34,692 nt of DNA from Chloroflexota bacterium (GTDB taxonomy: Bacteria > Chloroflexota > Dormibacteria > Aeolococcales > Aeolococcaceae): the NCBI GenBank assembly GCA_005879785.1, contig VBJV01000022.1:65749-100440 (forward strand), given 5' to 3'. Numbering within the stretch: position 1 is the first letter of the stretch; each line of letters opens with the position of its first letter. Below are positions 16,355 through 23,905 of the stretch, one piece after another. Under the pieces are notes generated by a model. That model had not been told where the DNA came from and made no database searches. It saw only the letters and a program-made list of their open reading frames with translations. The position numbers and the translations under genes are program-made.

Positions 16355-16860
16355 GCGCAGCGCTTCTCGTGGGCATCGTGGTCGGCAGCGAGTCTGACCT
16401 GCCCGCGATGCGACGCTGTGGCGAGGTGCTCGACGAGTACGGCATCGGCTGGGAGATGGGTGTGATGTCGGCGCATCGCGCGCCCGACGTCGTGAGTGGG
16501 TATGCACGTGCGGCGCGGTCGCGCGGCCTGCGCGTGCTCGTGGCCGGCGCCGGCGCGGCCGCGCACCTGCCCGGGGTCCTGGCCTCCATGACGACACTGC
16601 CGGTGATCGGGGTGCCCCTGGCCGCAACCCCGCTGGCCGGCCTCGACGCGCTGCTCAGCATCGTGCAGATGCCGCCCGGCACACCGGTGGCCACCGTGGC
16701 GGTGGGCGAGATGGGGGCGCGCAACGCCGGCCATCTGGCGGCCCAGATCGTGGCCCTCGACGACGCCGACGTGGAAGGGGCGCTCGGCCGGGTTCGCGCG
16801 CGCATGCGTGAAAGCGTCCAGTTGCCCGAGGGATTCGACCCCTCCGGAGCCGGCGACTAG
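16351..16860 (+). CDS. purE: N5-carboxyaminoimidazole ribonucleotide mutase
   Basis: A 169-residue class I PurE that rearranges N5-CAIR to CAIR. The motifs VGIVVGSESDLPAMRRCGEV, VMSAHRAPD (catalytic His), AGAGAAAHLPGVLAS and VIGVPL are intact, as is the QMPPGTPVATVAVG block. The C-terminus RVRARMRESV is normal. Class I PurE normally needs PurK to supply N5-CAIR; no purK is in the window. GTG 16351 overlaps the purD stop (GTGA), indicating coupled translation. Transcription of the next unit begins from its own box 33 nt after the stop. Confidence 0.95.
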   Translation: MSAALLVGIVVGSESDLPAMRRCGEVLDEYGIGWEMGVMSAHRAPDVVSGYARAARSRGLRVLVAGAGAAAHLPGVLASMTTLPVIGVPLAATPLAGLDALLSIVQMPPGTPVATVAVGEMGARNAGHLAAQIVALDDADVEGALGRVRARMRESVQLPEGFDPSGAGD

Positions 16861-16892
16861 CGCAGATGCACGAAACCTCGGCTCCGCGACAC

Positions 16893-16898
16893 TAGACT
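16893..16898 (+). promoter_or_regulatory. Putative -10 box of the biotin carboxylase operon
   Basis: TAGACT is followed by exactly 6 nt and the ATG at 16905. No ribosome site or -35 is seen. This is the leaderless arrangement. Confidence 0.5.
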
Positions 16899-16904
16899 CG
16901 CGCG

Positions 16905-18698
16905 ATGCCTCGCCTCGAACTGGTGGAGACGTCGCTCCGCCTCGGGCAGCAGTCGCTCCTGATCAGCCGTCTGCGCCAGCGGCACGCTGTGCCGGTCGCC
17001 GAGCGCCTCGACCGCTGCGGATTCGCCGCGCTCGACGTCTTCGGCGGCTCGACGTTCGAGGCCTCCCTGCGCTTTCTGGCTGAGGACCCCTTCGAGCGGC
17101 TGCGCGCGATCCGCGCCGCGGCTCCGATCACGCCGCTGCTCGCCATGATCGGCGGGCAGGCGCTCGTCGGTCACCGCCACGTCTCCGACGACACCGTCGA
17201 CGCCTTCATCGCCGCCGCAGCCGAAGCGGGCGTGGACATCTTCCGCTGTTACGACCCCCTCAACGACACCCGCAACCTGGAGCGCTGCGCAGAGGCGGTG
17301 GCGCGCGCCGGCAAACAGGCCGAAGGAGTCATCGTCTACAACGACGCCGCGGACGGTGACATCCTGGTCGCCGCCGCGCGGCGGCTGGTCGAGATCGGAT
17401 TTCCGACGCTGTGCGTGCACGACCCCCTCGGTGTCCTGGTGGCCAGCCGCGCCGCCGAGACCGTGAGTGCAGTGCGTGCGGCTGCCGGCGTGCCGGTGGC
17501 GATATCGATCGCTGCGCAGACCGGACAGGCGACGCTGGCGGCGTACAGCGCGGCTCTGGCCGGGGCTCACCGCATCGACGTGGCGCTGTCGCCGCTGGCG
17601 GGTGGCGCGTCGGTACCCGCAGCCGAAGCGGTCATCGCCGGCTTCGCAGGAAGCCCGGTCGACCCGGGCCTCGATATCGAGCCCATCGCAGCAGCCGCGC
17701 TGGAGCTGGAGCAGGCGCTCGTGCACTACGCGGACGTGCTCGACCCACTGGCGCTGCGGCTCGACACCTCGGCGCTGCGTGGTCTGCTGCCGCCCTCCGC
17801 GATGGGGCACGCCCTGGCCGAGCTGCGCGCCCGCGACGCGCTTGCGAAGCTGGGCGAGGTCGAGGCTGAGGTGGTACGCGTCCGGGCCGAGCTTGGCTCG
17901 CCGCCTATGGTCACCCCGCTCACCGAGATCATCGCCACCCAGGCTGTCTACAACGTCTGCAACGGCGATCGCTACGCGACGGTGAGCCAGGAGGTGAAGG
18001 ATTACTGCCTCGGCCTGTACGGCGAGCCGCCGAAGCCGGTCGATCCTGAGATCCGGCGGCTGGTCAACGGCCGCGAGGAGCCGATCACCTGCAGGCCCGC
18101 CGATCTCCTGGAGCGATCCATCGCCGCGACGCGGCGCGAGCTCAAACGTGAGGGCCTGGCCGATGCGGCCGCGGCTGCCGTGGTCACGTACGCGCTGTTC
18201 CCAGCCGAATACCTCGCGCTCGTGCGCGGCGAGAGCGCCGCGGAGCAGCTCGGCGATGAGGCCGTTCCCCAGGGTGAAGCGCCCGTGGGCGTTCCCGAGA
18301 CCGCGATCGTCGACGAGCCTGCGGTGGCGCCAACTGTTGACGGCGCCGAGCCGGCCGTGGCCGCGCGCGAGCTCACCGTTGAGGTCGACGGCCAGTCGTA
18401 CGCGGTGCGGGTCATCGGGCTGCCCGAGGCGAGCGGTGCGAGCGGGGTGGCCGCCGCCATGCCCGCCGGGCCGCCCCCGGTGCGCGAAGGTACGGTGGTC
18501 GCTCCGATGCAGGGCTTGCTGCTCAAGGTTTCTGTCAAAGTTGGCGACAAGGTGAACCTGGGGGACGTGGTGGCGGTCCTCGAGGCGATGAAGATGCAGA
18601 ACGACATCACCGCTACCCGTTCGGGAACGGTCACCGAGGTATACGTGAAGGCCGGCGACGTGGTCAGCCCCCGCGATCCGCTTGTGCACGTCGGATAG
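16905..18698 (+). CDS. OadA/PycB-like carboxyltransferase-biotin fusion with all metal ligands replaced
   Basis: A 597-residue homologue of the carboxyltransferase subunit of pyruvate carboxylase and oxaloacetate decarboxylase, ending in a biotinyl domain. The fold is recognisable end to end: SLLISRLRQRH, CGFAALDVFGGSTFEASLRF, FRCYDPLNDTRNLERCAEAV, DVALSPLAGGASVPAAEAV, PPMVTPLTEIIATQAVYNV and EEPITCRPADLLE. However, the metal site is gone. The family Asp in TLRDAHQS is Leu13 (SLRLGQQS), the carbamylated Lys of IKDMAG is His172 (CVHDPLG), and the HxH of LHTHDT is Ser201-Ile-Ala203. R114 and Gln16 are kept. The biotin site EAMKMQ is intact (K563). Canonical carboxyl transfer looks impossible. 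It may act as biotin carrier and scaffold for the adjacent biotin carboxylase, or use new chemistry. Confidence 0.8.
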   Translation: MPRLELVETSLRLGQQSLLISRLRQRHAVPVAERLDRCGFAALDVFGGSTFEASLRFLAEDPFERLRAIRAAAPITPLLAMIGGQALVGHRHVSDDTVDAFIAAAAEAGVDIFRCYDPLNDTRNLERCAEAVARAGKQAEGVIVYNDAADGDILVAAARRLVEIGFPTLCVHDPLGVLVASRAAETVSAVRAAAGVPVAISIAAQTGQATLAAYSAALAGAHRIDVALSPLAGGASVPAAEAVIAGFAGSPVDPGLDIEPIAAAALELEQALVHYADVLDPLALRLDTSALRGLLPPSAMGHALAELRARDALAKLGEVEAEVVRVRAELGSPPMVTPLTEIIATQAVYNVCNGDRYATVSQEVKDYCLGLYGEPPKPVDPEIRRLVNGREEPITCRPADLLERSIAATRRELKREGLADAAAAAVVTYALFPAEYLALVRGESAAEQLGDEAVPQGEAPVGVPETAIVDEPAVAPTVDGAEPAVAARELTVEVDGQSYAVRVIGLPEASGASGVAAAMPAGPPPVREGTVVAPMQGLLLKVSVKVGDKVNLGDVVAVLEAMKMQNDITATRSGTVTEVYVKAGDVVSPRDPLVHVG

Positions 18699-18708
18699 CA
18701 CGGCCGCG

Positions 18709-20151
18709 ATGTTCGACACGGTGCTCGTGGCCAATCGCGGCGAGATCGCGCTGCGCGTGGTCCGCGGATGCCGCGACCTGGGCGTCCGCAGCGTCGCCGC
18801 GTACAGCGAGGCCGACCGCGACGCTGCGTTCGTGCGGCTGGCCGACGAGTCCGTCGAGATCGGTCCGGCGCCGTCGTCACAGTCCTACCTGGTGGCAGAG
18901 CGCATCATCGACGCGGCGCAGCGAACCGGAGCGCAGGCGATCCACCCGGGCTACGGGTTCCTGAGCGAGAACCAATCGTTCGCGCACGCATGCCGCTCGG
19001 CAGGCATCGTGTTCATCGGGCCGCCGCCCGAGGCGATGGCGGCGATGGGCGAGAAGGTGGCTGCCCGCGAGCGCATGCGGCGATCCGGAGTGCCCGTCGT
19101 CCCCGGCACGGATGCGCTGAGCGGCGCTGACGAGGCAGTGGCCGCCGCGAACGACGTCGGCTATCCGGTGCTGATCAAGGCGAGCGCGGGCGGCGGTGGC
19201 ATCGGCATGCGGATCGCGCGTGACGAGCGCGAGCTGCGAGAGGGTTTCGAGACGGCGCGAAGCACAGCGGCGCGAGCCTTCGGCAACGACACCATCTTCC
19301 TGGAGCGCTACGTCGACGAGCCCCGTCACATCGAGATCCAGGTGCTCGCCGACACGCACGGCGCCGTGATCCATCTGGGCGAACGCGAATGCTCCGTGCA
19401 GCGGCGGCATCAGAAGATCATCGAGGAGACGCCGTCGCCGGTCATCGACGCCGAACAGCGGCAGCGCATGGGTGAGGCGGCGGTGACCGCGGCGCGGGCG
19501 GTCGGCTACGTCAACGCTGGCACCGTCGAGTTCATCTACAGCCGGGGCGAGTTCTTCTTCCTGGAGATGAACACCCGCCTGCAGGTCGAGCACCCGGTGA
19601 CCGAGCTCGTGTACGGCGTCGACCTCGTCGCCGAGCAGCTGCGCATCGCCGCGGGCGAGCCGTTGAGCCTCACCCAGGATGCGATATCGCCGCGTGGGCA
19701 TGCCATCGAGTGCCGTGTCAACGCCGAGAACTACGCGAAGGGGTTCCTTCCGTCGCCGGGGCGGGTCACCGGCTACCACGAGCCGTCCGGTCCGGGGGTG
19801 CGCGTGGACAGCGCGCTGACCGGACCTGGCGTGATCTCGCCGCACTACGACCCGCTGGTGGCCAAGCTCATCGTGCACGGCGAGTCGCGTGCTGCCGCCA
19901 TCGAACGCATGCGGCGTGCGCTGCTCGAGTACATCGTCGTGGGCATCCGCACCAACATTCCGTACCACCTCGCCGTGATGTCCGACACGGACTTCCGCGC
20001 CGGCAGCTACACGACGCATTTCATCGACGAGCATCCGCAGCTGGTCGCGGACGCCGACGCATGGGCGGAGCGGCAGGCGGCGCTGCGAAGCCTCGTGCGC
20101 GACCCGGCACGGGCCGCGGCGATCGCGGCCGCGGTTGCCGTGTCCGTGTAG
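18709..20151 (+). CDS. accC: Biotin carboxylase subunit
   Basis: A 480-residue ATP-grasp enzyme that carboxylates biotin with bicarbonate and ATP. It starts MFDTVLVANRGEIALRVVRG, with HPGYGFLSEN, the ATP loop ASAGGGGIGMRIA (Ile where Arg or Lys is common), HIEIQVLAD, ECSVQRRHQKIIEETPSP, EFIYSRGEFFFLEMNTRLQ, QVEHPVTEL and the biotin-carboxylase C-terminal domain (HAIECRVNAEN, GFLPSPG). It is complete. An in-frame ATG at 18682 overlaps the previous gene; ATG 18709, 10 nt after that gene's stop, fits the family start. The natural partner is the biotinylated protein upstream. Whether the complex makes malonyl-CoA, oxaloacetate or another product is unclear because the upstream catalytic site is altered. 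Confidence 0.93.
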   Translation: MFDTVLVANRGEIALRVVRGCRDLGVRSVAAYSEADRDAAFVRLADESVEIGPAPSSQSYLVAERIIDAAQRTGAQAIHPGYGFLSENQSFAHACRSAGIVFIGPPPEAMAAMGEKVAARERMRRSGVPVVPGTDALSGADEAVAAANDVGYPVLIKASAGGGGIGMRIARDERELREGFETARSTAARAFGNDTIFLERYVDEPRHIEIQVLADTHGAVIHLGERECSVQRRHQKIIEETPSPVIDAEQRQRMGEAAVTAARAVGYVNAGTVEFIYSRGEFFFLEMNTRLQVEHPVTELVYGVDLVAEQLRIAAGEPLSLTQDAISPRGHAIECRVNAENYAKGFLPSPGRVTGYHEPSGPGVRVDSALTGPGVISPHYDPLVAKLIVHGESRAAAIERMRRALLEYIVVGIRTNIPYHLAVMSDTDFRAGSYTTHFIDEHPQLVADADAWAERQAALRSLVRDPARAAAIAAAVAVSV

Positions 20152-20155
20152 TTGC

Positions 20156-20926
20156 GTGGCCGCGCCCCGTTTCGGGCGCCTGTACGCGTCCGCGGTGCTG
20201 CGTCCGTTCGCCGAGCAGCTCATCCAGGAGACCGGCCTCCGGGACGGCAGCGTCGCGTGTGACCTGCTCTGCGACGGCGGAGCGCTGAGCGGCGCGCTCG
20301 CCGCAGCGGTCGGCCGCGGCAGCCTGGTTGTCAGCGACGTCGATTCGGCGCTGGTCGAATCCGTGGCGCGAGACCTCGCCGCCGCGAGGTGCTCGGTGCG
20401 CGGCGTGGCCTGCGACGGCCAGACCCTGCCGATGGAGAGCGCGTCATGCGACTGCGTCGCGTCGCTGTTCACCATCGGCTTCGGCGACGGGGACGCCCTC
20501 ATGCTCGAGGCGCTGCGCGTGACGCGCCCGGGCGGCACCGTGATGATGGTGCACTGGGATGCCGATGCGCTGCCAGCGCACGAGGACGCGCTGGCCGCCG
20601 CGCTCATCGAGGTCACCGGGACGCGCACCGCGTTCTTCGACCACATCGCGCCGCGCCTGCAGCTGCCGCGCGGGGCGTCCGTGAGCCGGCTTGCCGATCT
20701 GGTGCGCTTCGATGGAATCCAGCACTATTGGAATGCGATGGTGATCGAGCGAAACTTTGGCGACGAGCAGCGGCCTGTCTCGGACGACGAACTGGCATCG
20801 GTCAGAGCAATCTGCGAAGCGCGGCTGGCGCCGTACACCGCCGCCGACGGCACCATGCGCATCCCCGTAGAAGCCGCGCTTGTGCGAATGACTGCGCAAG
20901 CCGAACCTTATGATGCGTGCGCGTGA
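20156..20926 (+). CDS. Class I SAM-dependent methyltransferase (UbiE/Methyltransf_11-like)
   Basis: A 256-residue protein with the Rossmann-like methyltransferase order. Motif I is degenerate (ACDLLCDGGALSGALA in place of DxGxGxG). SLVVSDVDSALVESVA carries the acidic ribose-binding residue. VACDGQTLPMESASCDCVAS and LFTIGF are motifs II-III, and MLEALRVTRPGGTVMMVHWD is the post-motif loop. The C-terminal 100 residues probably bind substrate. GTG 20156 lies 4 nt after the biotin carboxylase stop, so it belongs to that operon. The substrate is unknown. A 32-codon ORF overlaps its stop (GTGA). Confidence 0.8.
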   Translation: MAAPRFGRLYASAVLRPFAEQLIQETGLRDGSVACDLLCDGGALSGALAAAVGRGSLVVSDVDSALVESVARDLAAARCSVRGVACDGQTLPMESASCDCVASLFTIGFGDGDALMLEALRVTRPGGTVMMVHWDADALPAHEDALAAALIEVTGTRTAFFDHIAPRLQLPRGASVSRLADLVRFDGIQHYWNAMVIERNFGDEQRPVSDDELASVRAICEARLAPYTAADGTMRIPVEAALVRMTAQAEPYDACA

Positions 20927-21021
20927 GCTCGAAAGACGGTGATGAGACCGACGAAGACAGTCACGCCGACTTCTACTTCGAAGGGGGCGAGCGCCGCTGG
21001 CGTTGGCCCCCCCCGACCTGA
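20923..21021 (+). CDS. Possible 32-residue acidic microprotein coupled to the methyltransferase
   Basis: A GTG overlapping the methyltransferase TGA (GTGA) opens a 32-codon frame: an acidic N-terminus VSSKDGDETDEDSHADFYFE, then GGERRWRWPPPT. The coupling arrangement is the same as for real gene pairs in this window, which supports it. No homologue is recognised. The 3' part coincides with a GC-rich hairpin and an 8-C run, so it may instead be untranslated sequence near a transcript end, or the frame may be altered by a homopolymer error. Confidence 0.4.
   Translation: MSSKDGDETDEDSHADFYFEGGERRWRWPPPT
20983..21011 (+). terminator. Candidate terminator hairpin after the biotin carboxylase operon
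   Basis: GGGGGC pairs with GCCCCC and, across a 3x3 internal loop, CGCC pairs with GGCG around a GCT loop. It sits between convergent genes, 24 nt before the stop of the minus-strand gene at 21035. No T-run follows. It overlaps the end of the small ORF. Confidence 0.4.
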
Positions 21022-21034
21022 GAGGCGTAGGCGC

Positions 21035-23269
21035 CTAGAAGGCGACGGTGGCCGAGAAGGCCGCGGCGAGCGCCTGCCCGTCGATGTCGCGCAGCGCGGT
21101 GCTCACCGCGACCCGCAGCGGTCCGGCCGGCAACGAGGCAAGCGTGACCGTGGCGGTGCGCGAGCTGGTGTCGTATGTCGTGGATATGGGGGTGGCGACA
21201 CCGGACGCGGATGTCACGCTGATGGCGCCGGGAACGCTGCTCGCGTCGAGGTCGCTGTCGAAGCTGATCTGCAGCGTGAAGGCGCCGGTGGCGCTGCTGC
21301 TCACGCGCACGACGTGCGGCCCCGACGACTGGTCGTGCAGCGACGTCGTGTCGATGTCGACCACGAGGTACGTGGACCCGTCGGTCGAGGGCGACAGCGC
21401 GAGCCGCTCATCGGCGACCGACGCGGTGCTGTGATGCCCGGTTGGGTCGACGATCAGCTCGACGGTGGCATTCACCGTGCCGTCCGACGATGCCGAGACG
21501 CTCACGATGTACGCGCGGCTGAGGCGGTGCGGCGCGCGCGCCGAGGCGTCGACGCCGGGGCCGCTGAGCGCGGTCAGCGCCTTGCGGTCGCCACGGACCT
21601 GCGCATCGACGAACGCGTCGAGCGTGGAGCTCGCCGCGGCCGGGGCAGCCAAGCGCGCCGCCGCACTCGACCCGGGGATCATGCCCCGCTCGACCTGGGC
21701 CCCCGACGGCGTGGAGGCGATGAAACCGAAACCGCCGCCGGACGGCGCGAAGGCTGGAGCGCTTCCCGCCGGGCTCACCGCCAGGGGGGCGCCCGAAGGC
21801 AGCTGGGCAACGACCAGCTGCGCCGCGCCCGTCGATGCGGAGAGCACGTACGCAACCTCAGTGCCGTCGACGTTGAGCGCCACGTCACTGGTGGGCGCGC
21901 TCGGGTCGAGCGTCGACACGCTCGCGGGCGTGTCCCGGTCGACGGGCTCGGTGACCAGGCGGGATCCAGCGCCGCCGGCGTCGATCCACGCAACCGTGCG
22001 TCCGTCGGCGCTGAACGCCACGCCGCCGGCGGTAACGCCGCTCAGCAGCCGGCTGGTGCCTGCAGCGATGTTCAGCAGCTGTCCCCCGCCGGTCGACCCC
22101 GGGGCCGCCACGAACGCGTAGCCGCTGCTGGACAGCGCATCGACCTCACCCGATGCGGTCGGCAGGGTCAGCAGGATTCGCTGGTGGCCGGAAAGCTGGA
22201 CCGACTTGATGGCGTCGCCGTCGGCGAAGATCAGCCGCTCGTTCGACGTCCACGCCAGTGCCGTGACCGTGGTGGCGGCCTGCCCCAGCACGGTCGTGCC
22301 GCCGCCGTTCGACGCCGCCACCTCGATGAGCGAGCCACCGTCGGGGTTGGGAACCGCCATGGCCAGGAGGCTCCCTGCCGGCGCGAAGGCGAGCGCTGTG
22401 GCGGAGGGCCCGCGTACAACGGGCGCACCGCCGCCGGCCGGGAAGTCGATGACCGCGGGAATGCTGACGCCGAGCTGGCCGGCGGCGGCCGGCGACGCGC
22501 TCGGGCTGCTCGGCCGAGGCGGCGGCGACGCCTCGACGGTGGCGGCAGGCAGCAGCCCCGACGAGACCGCGACCGCGCCGTCGGGCGCCACCACGACCGA
22601 CGCGCCGGTCTCCGCTGAGCCGAGCGCTGCCGCGGCCAGTCGCGGCGGGATCGGAGTGCTCGGGCCCGGTGGTGGCGTGGGCGCGGTGCCGAAGGTGATC
22701 TGGATCGGCGCGGCGGCGGTGGCGCCCGACGACGCGCGGATGGAGGGCTGGGCGATGGTCACCGTGTACGGGGTGTTACCGACGAGATGGTGGACCGGCG
22801 TGATGACCAGCTTGTTGCCCCGCCACGAGTAGTTGACCGTGGTGGCCGGCTGGATGTGAACGCCCTTCTCGACAGCCTGGTGGTTCATGGGCTGGTTGAA
22901 CGCCACGGTGATCACATCGGCTGGGCTGACCGCGTGCTGCGCGGCGACGTTGGAGCTGGCAAAGAGGTTCTGGTGGTCCTGGGTGTGGCCGAACAGCAGC
23001 GAAACCACGGCGGCTGCGACGGCCACGACACCGACCGCAGCGCCGCTCCATGCTGCGTGGGCCGGGCCCACGCGCCACCAGGCCCGGCGCCGGCGCAGGG
23101 ACCGCTCGGCCTCGGCCATGAGATGACCGCGCAGCTGGTGACGGAAGTGCGGGTCAGCCTCCGCCAGCGGCCGCGAGGTGTGCAGCAGCCGCGCCGTGTC
23201 GGCGAGCTCGGGCTGATCGCGGAAGAGGTCCTCGAGCTCCGGGTCGAGCCAGCCGTCGAGGCGTGGCAT
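21035..23269 (-). CDS. Large anti-sigma-like membrane protein with Ig-like and beta-propeller ectodomain
   Basis: A 744-residue bitopic protein. Residues 1-62 are a soluble, charged, cytoplasmic N-terminus without the HxxxCxxC zinc motif of ZAS anti-sigma factors. Residues about 75-94 are the single membrane span (AAVGVVAVAAAVVSLLFG). An Ig-like bacterial domain follows at about 112-200 (VITVAFNQPMNHQAVEKGV, VNYSWRGNKLVITP, TPYTVTIAQ). A Pro/Ser linker and repeated strands of a TolB/WD-like propeller (AFAPAGSLLAMAVPNPDGG, VAFSADGRTVAWIDAGGAG, VALNVDGTEVAYVL) come next, then an NTF2-like stretch (AFVDAQVRGDRKALTAL) and a final Ig-like domain. The ATG overlaps the sigma factor stop (ATGA), implying equimolar synthesis and an anti-sigma or co-sensor role. 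The signal is unknown. Confidence 0.7.
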   Translation of the reverse strand: MPRLDGWLDPELEDLFRDQPELADTARLLHTSRPLAEADPHFRHQLRGHLMAEAERSLRRRRAWWRVGPAHAAWSGAAVGVVAVAAAVVSLLFGHTQDHQNLFASSNVAAQHAVSPADVITVAFNQPMNHQAVEKGVHIQPATTVNYSWRGNKLVITPVHHLVGNTPYTVTIAQPSIRASSGATAAAPIQITFGTAPTPPPGPSTPIPPRLAAAALGSAETGASVVVAPDGAVAVSSGLLPAATVEASPPPRPSSPSASPAAAGQLGVSIPAVIDFPAGGGAPVVRGPSATALAFAPAGSLLAMAVPNPDGGSLIEVAASNGGGTTVLGQAATTVTALAWTSNERLIFADGDAIKSVQLSGHQRILLTLPTASGEVDALSSSGYAFVAAPGSTGGGQLLNIAAGTSRLLSGVTAGGVAFSADGRTVAWIDAGGAGSRLVTEPVDRDTPASVSTLDPSAPTSDVALNVDGTEVAYVLSASTGAAQLVVAQLPSGAPLAVSPAGSAPAFAPSGGGFGFIASTPSGAQVERGMIPGSSAAARLAAPAAASSTLDAFVDAQVRGDRKALTALSGPGVDASARAPHRLSRAYIVSVSASSDGTVNATVELIVDPTGHHSTASVADERLALSPSTDGSTYLVVDIDTTSLHDQSSGPHVVRVSSSATGAFTLQISFDSDLDASSVPGAISVTSASGVATPISTTYDTSSRTATVTLASLPAGPLRVAVSTALRDIDGQALAAAFSATVAF

Positions 23270-23832
23270 CAGGCCTCCTCCTCGACGAGGGTCACGATGC
23301 CCAGACGCTGGCGCACGCCGATCATGCCGCGGTGGATGAGCAGCTTCACTGCCCCTTCGCTCTTGCCCATGATCCGGCCGATCTGCGCCAGCTTGAGGTC
23401 CTCGCCGAGCTTGAGGGTCATCGCCATGCGCTGCTGCGGCGGCAGCGAGTCGATCGCCGCCCACACTCGCTCGGCCTCCGAGCTGTCGACCACCCGTTCG
23501 ACCACCGGGCGTGCCGGGTCGGCGACGCCCACGGCGCCGTCGAGGCTCGACGTCGGCCGGCGGCTGCGGTAGTGGTCATAGATCGCATTCACGCTTATCT
23601 GATACAGCCACGCGCTGAAAGGATGGCCCGACGACCGGTACCGGCCGATGGCGCGCAGCGCTTTGAAGAACACCTCAGACGTGACGTCCTCGGCGGCGTC
23701 CTGGTCGCGCACGCGGCTATACACAAACCGGTAGATTTGAGAGAAATAGTGGTCGTAGAGCTCTCCGAATGCATCGGCGTCCGACTTGGCACGCTCGACA
23801 AGCTGTTCTTCGTACGCCCGAGGCAGGCTCAT
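23269..23832 (-). CDS. ECF-type RNA polymerase sigma factor
   Basis: A 187-residue sigma-70 family member with only regions 2 and 4. Region 2 runs from about residue 15: DADAFGELYDHYFSQIYRFV, then DAAEDVTSEVFFKALRAI (2.2) and HPFSAWLYQISVNAIYDHYR (2.3-2.4). Region 4 runs from about residue 122: DSLPPQQRMAMTLKLGEDLK and IMGKSEGAVKLLIHRGMIGV, the helix-turn-helix that reads the -35. It directs RNA polymerase to a stress or envelope regulon. The next gene, coupled by ATGA, is a membrane protein likely to hold it inactive. It lies 73 nt after the phosphodiesterase-like gene on the same strand. Confidence 0.92.
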   Translation of the reverse strand: MSLPRAYEEQLVERAKSDADAFGELYDHYFSQIYRFVYSRVRDQDAAEDVTSEVFFKALRAIGRYRSSGHPFSAWLYQISVNAIYDHYRSRRPTSSLDGAVGVADPARPVVERVVDSSEAERVWAAIDSLPPQQRMAMTLKLGEDLKLAQIGRIMGKSEGAVKLLIHRGMIGVRQRLGIVTLVEEEA

Positions 23833-23905
23833 CCAGCGAACTCGGGCCGCACTTGACCGGGGAACGTGGGGCCCGCTCGGGCAGTTACGTTCGACGCGGC
23901 CTCGT

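Noticed and set aside
16857-18734. 625-codon minus-strand open frame opposite the carboxyltransferase
   Set aside because: Long only because of high GC; no recognisable motifs, and the plus frame is a full OadA-like protein.
21028-21037. 10-bp palindrome TAGGCGCCTA at the end of the anti-sigma-like gene
   Set aside because: It has no loop and overlaps the stop codon; too short to call a terminator or operator.
20939-22618. 559-codon plus-strand open frame opposite the anti-sigma-like gene
   Set aside because: Arg/Gly/His-rich shadow of a real membrane protein on the minus strand.
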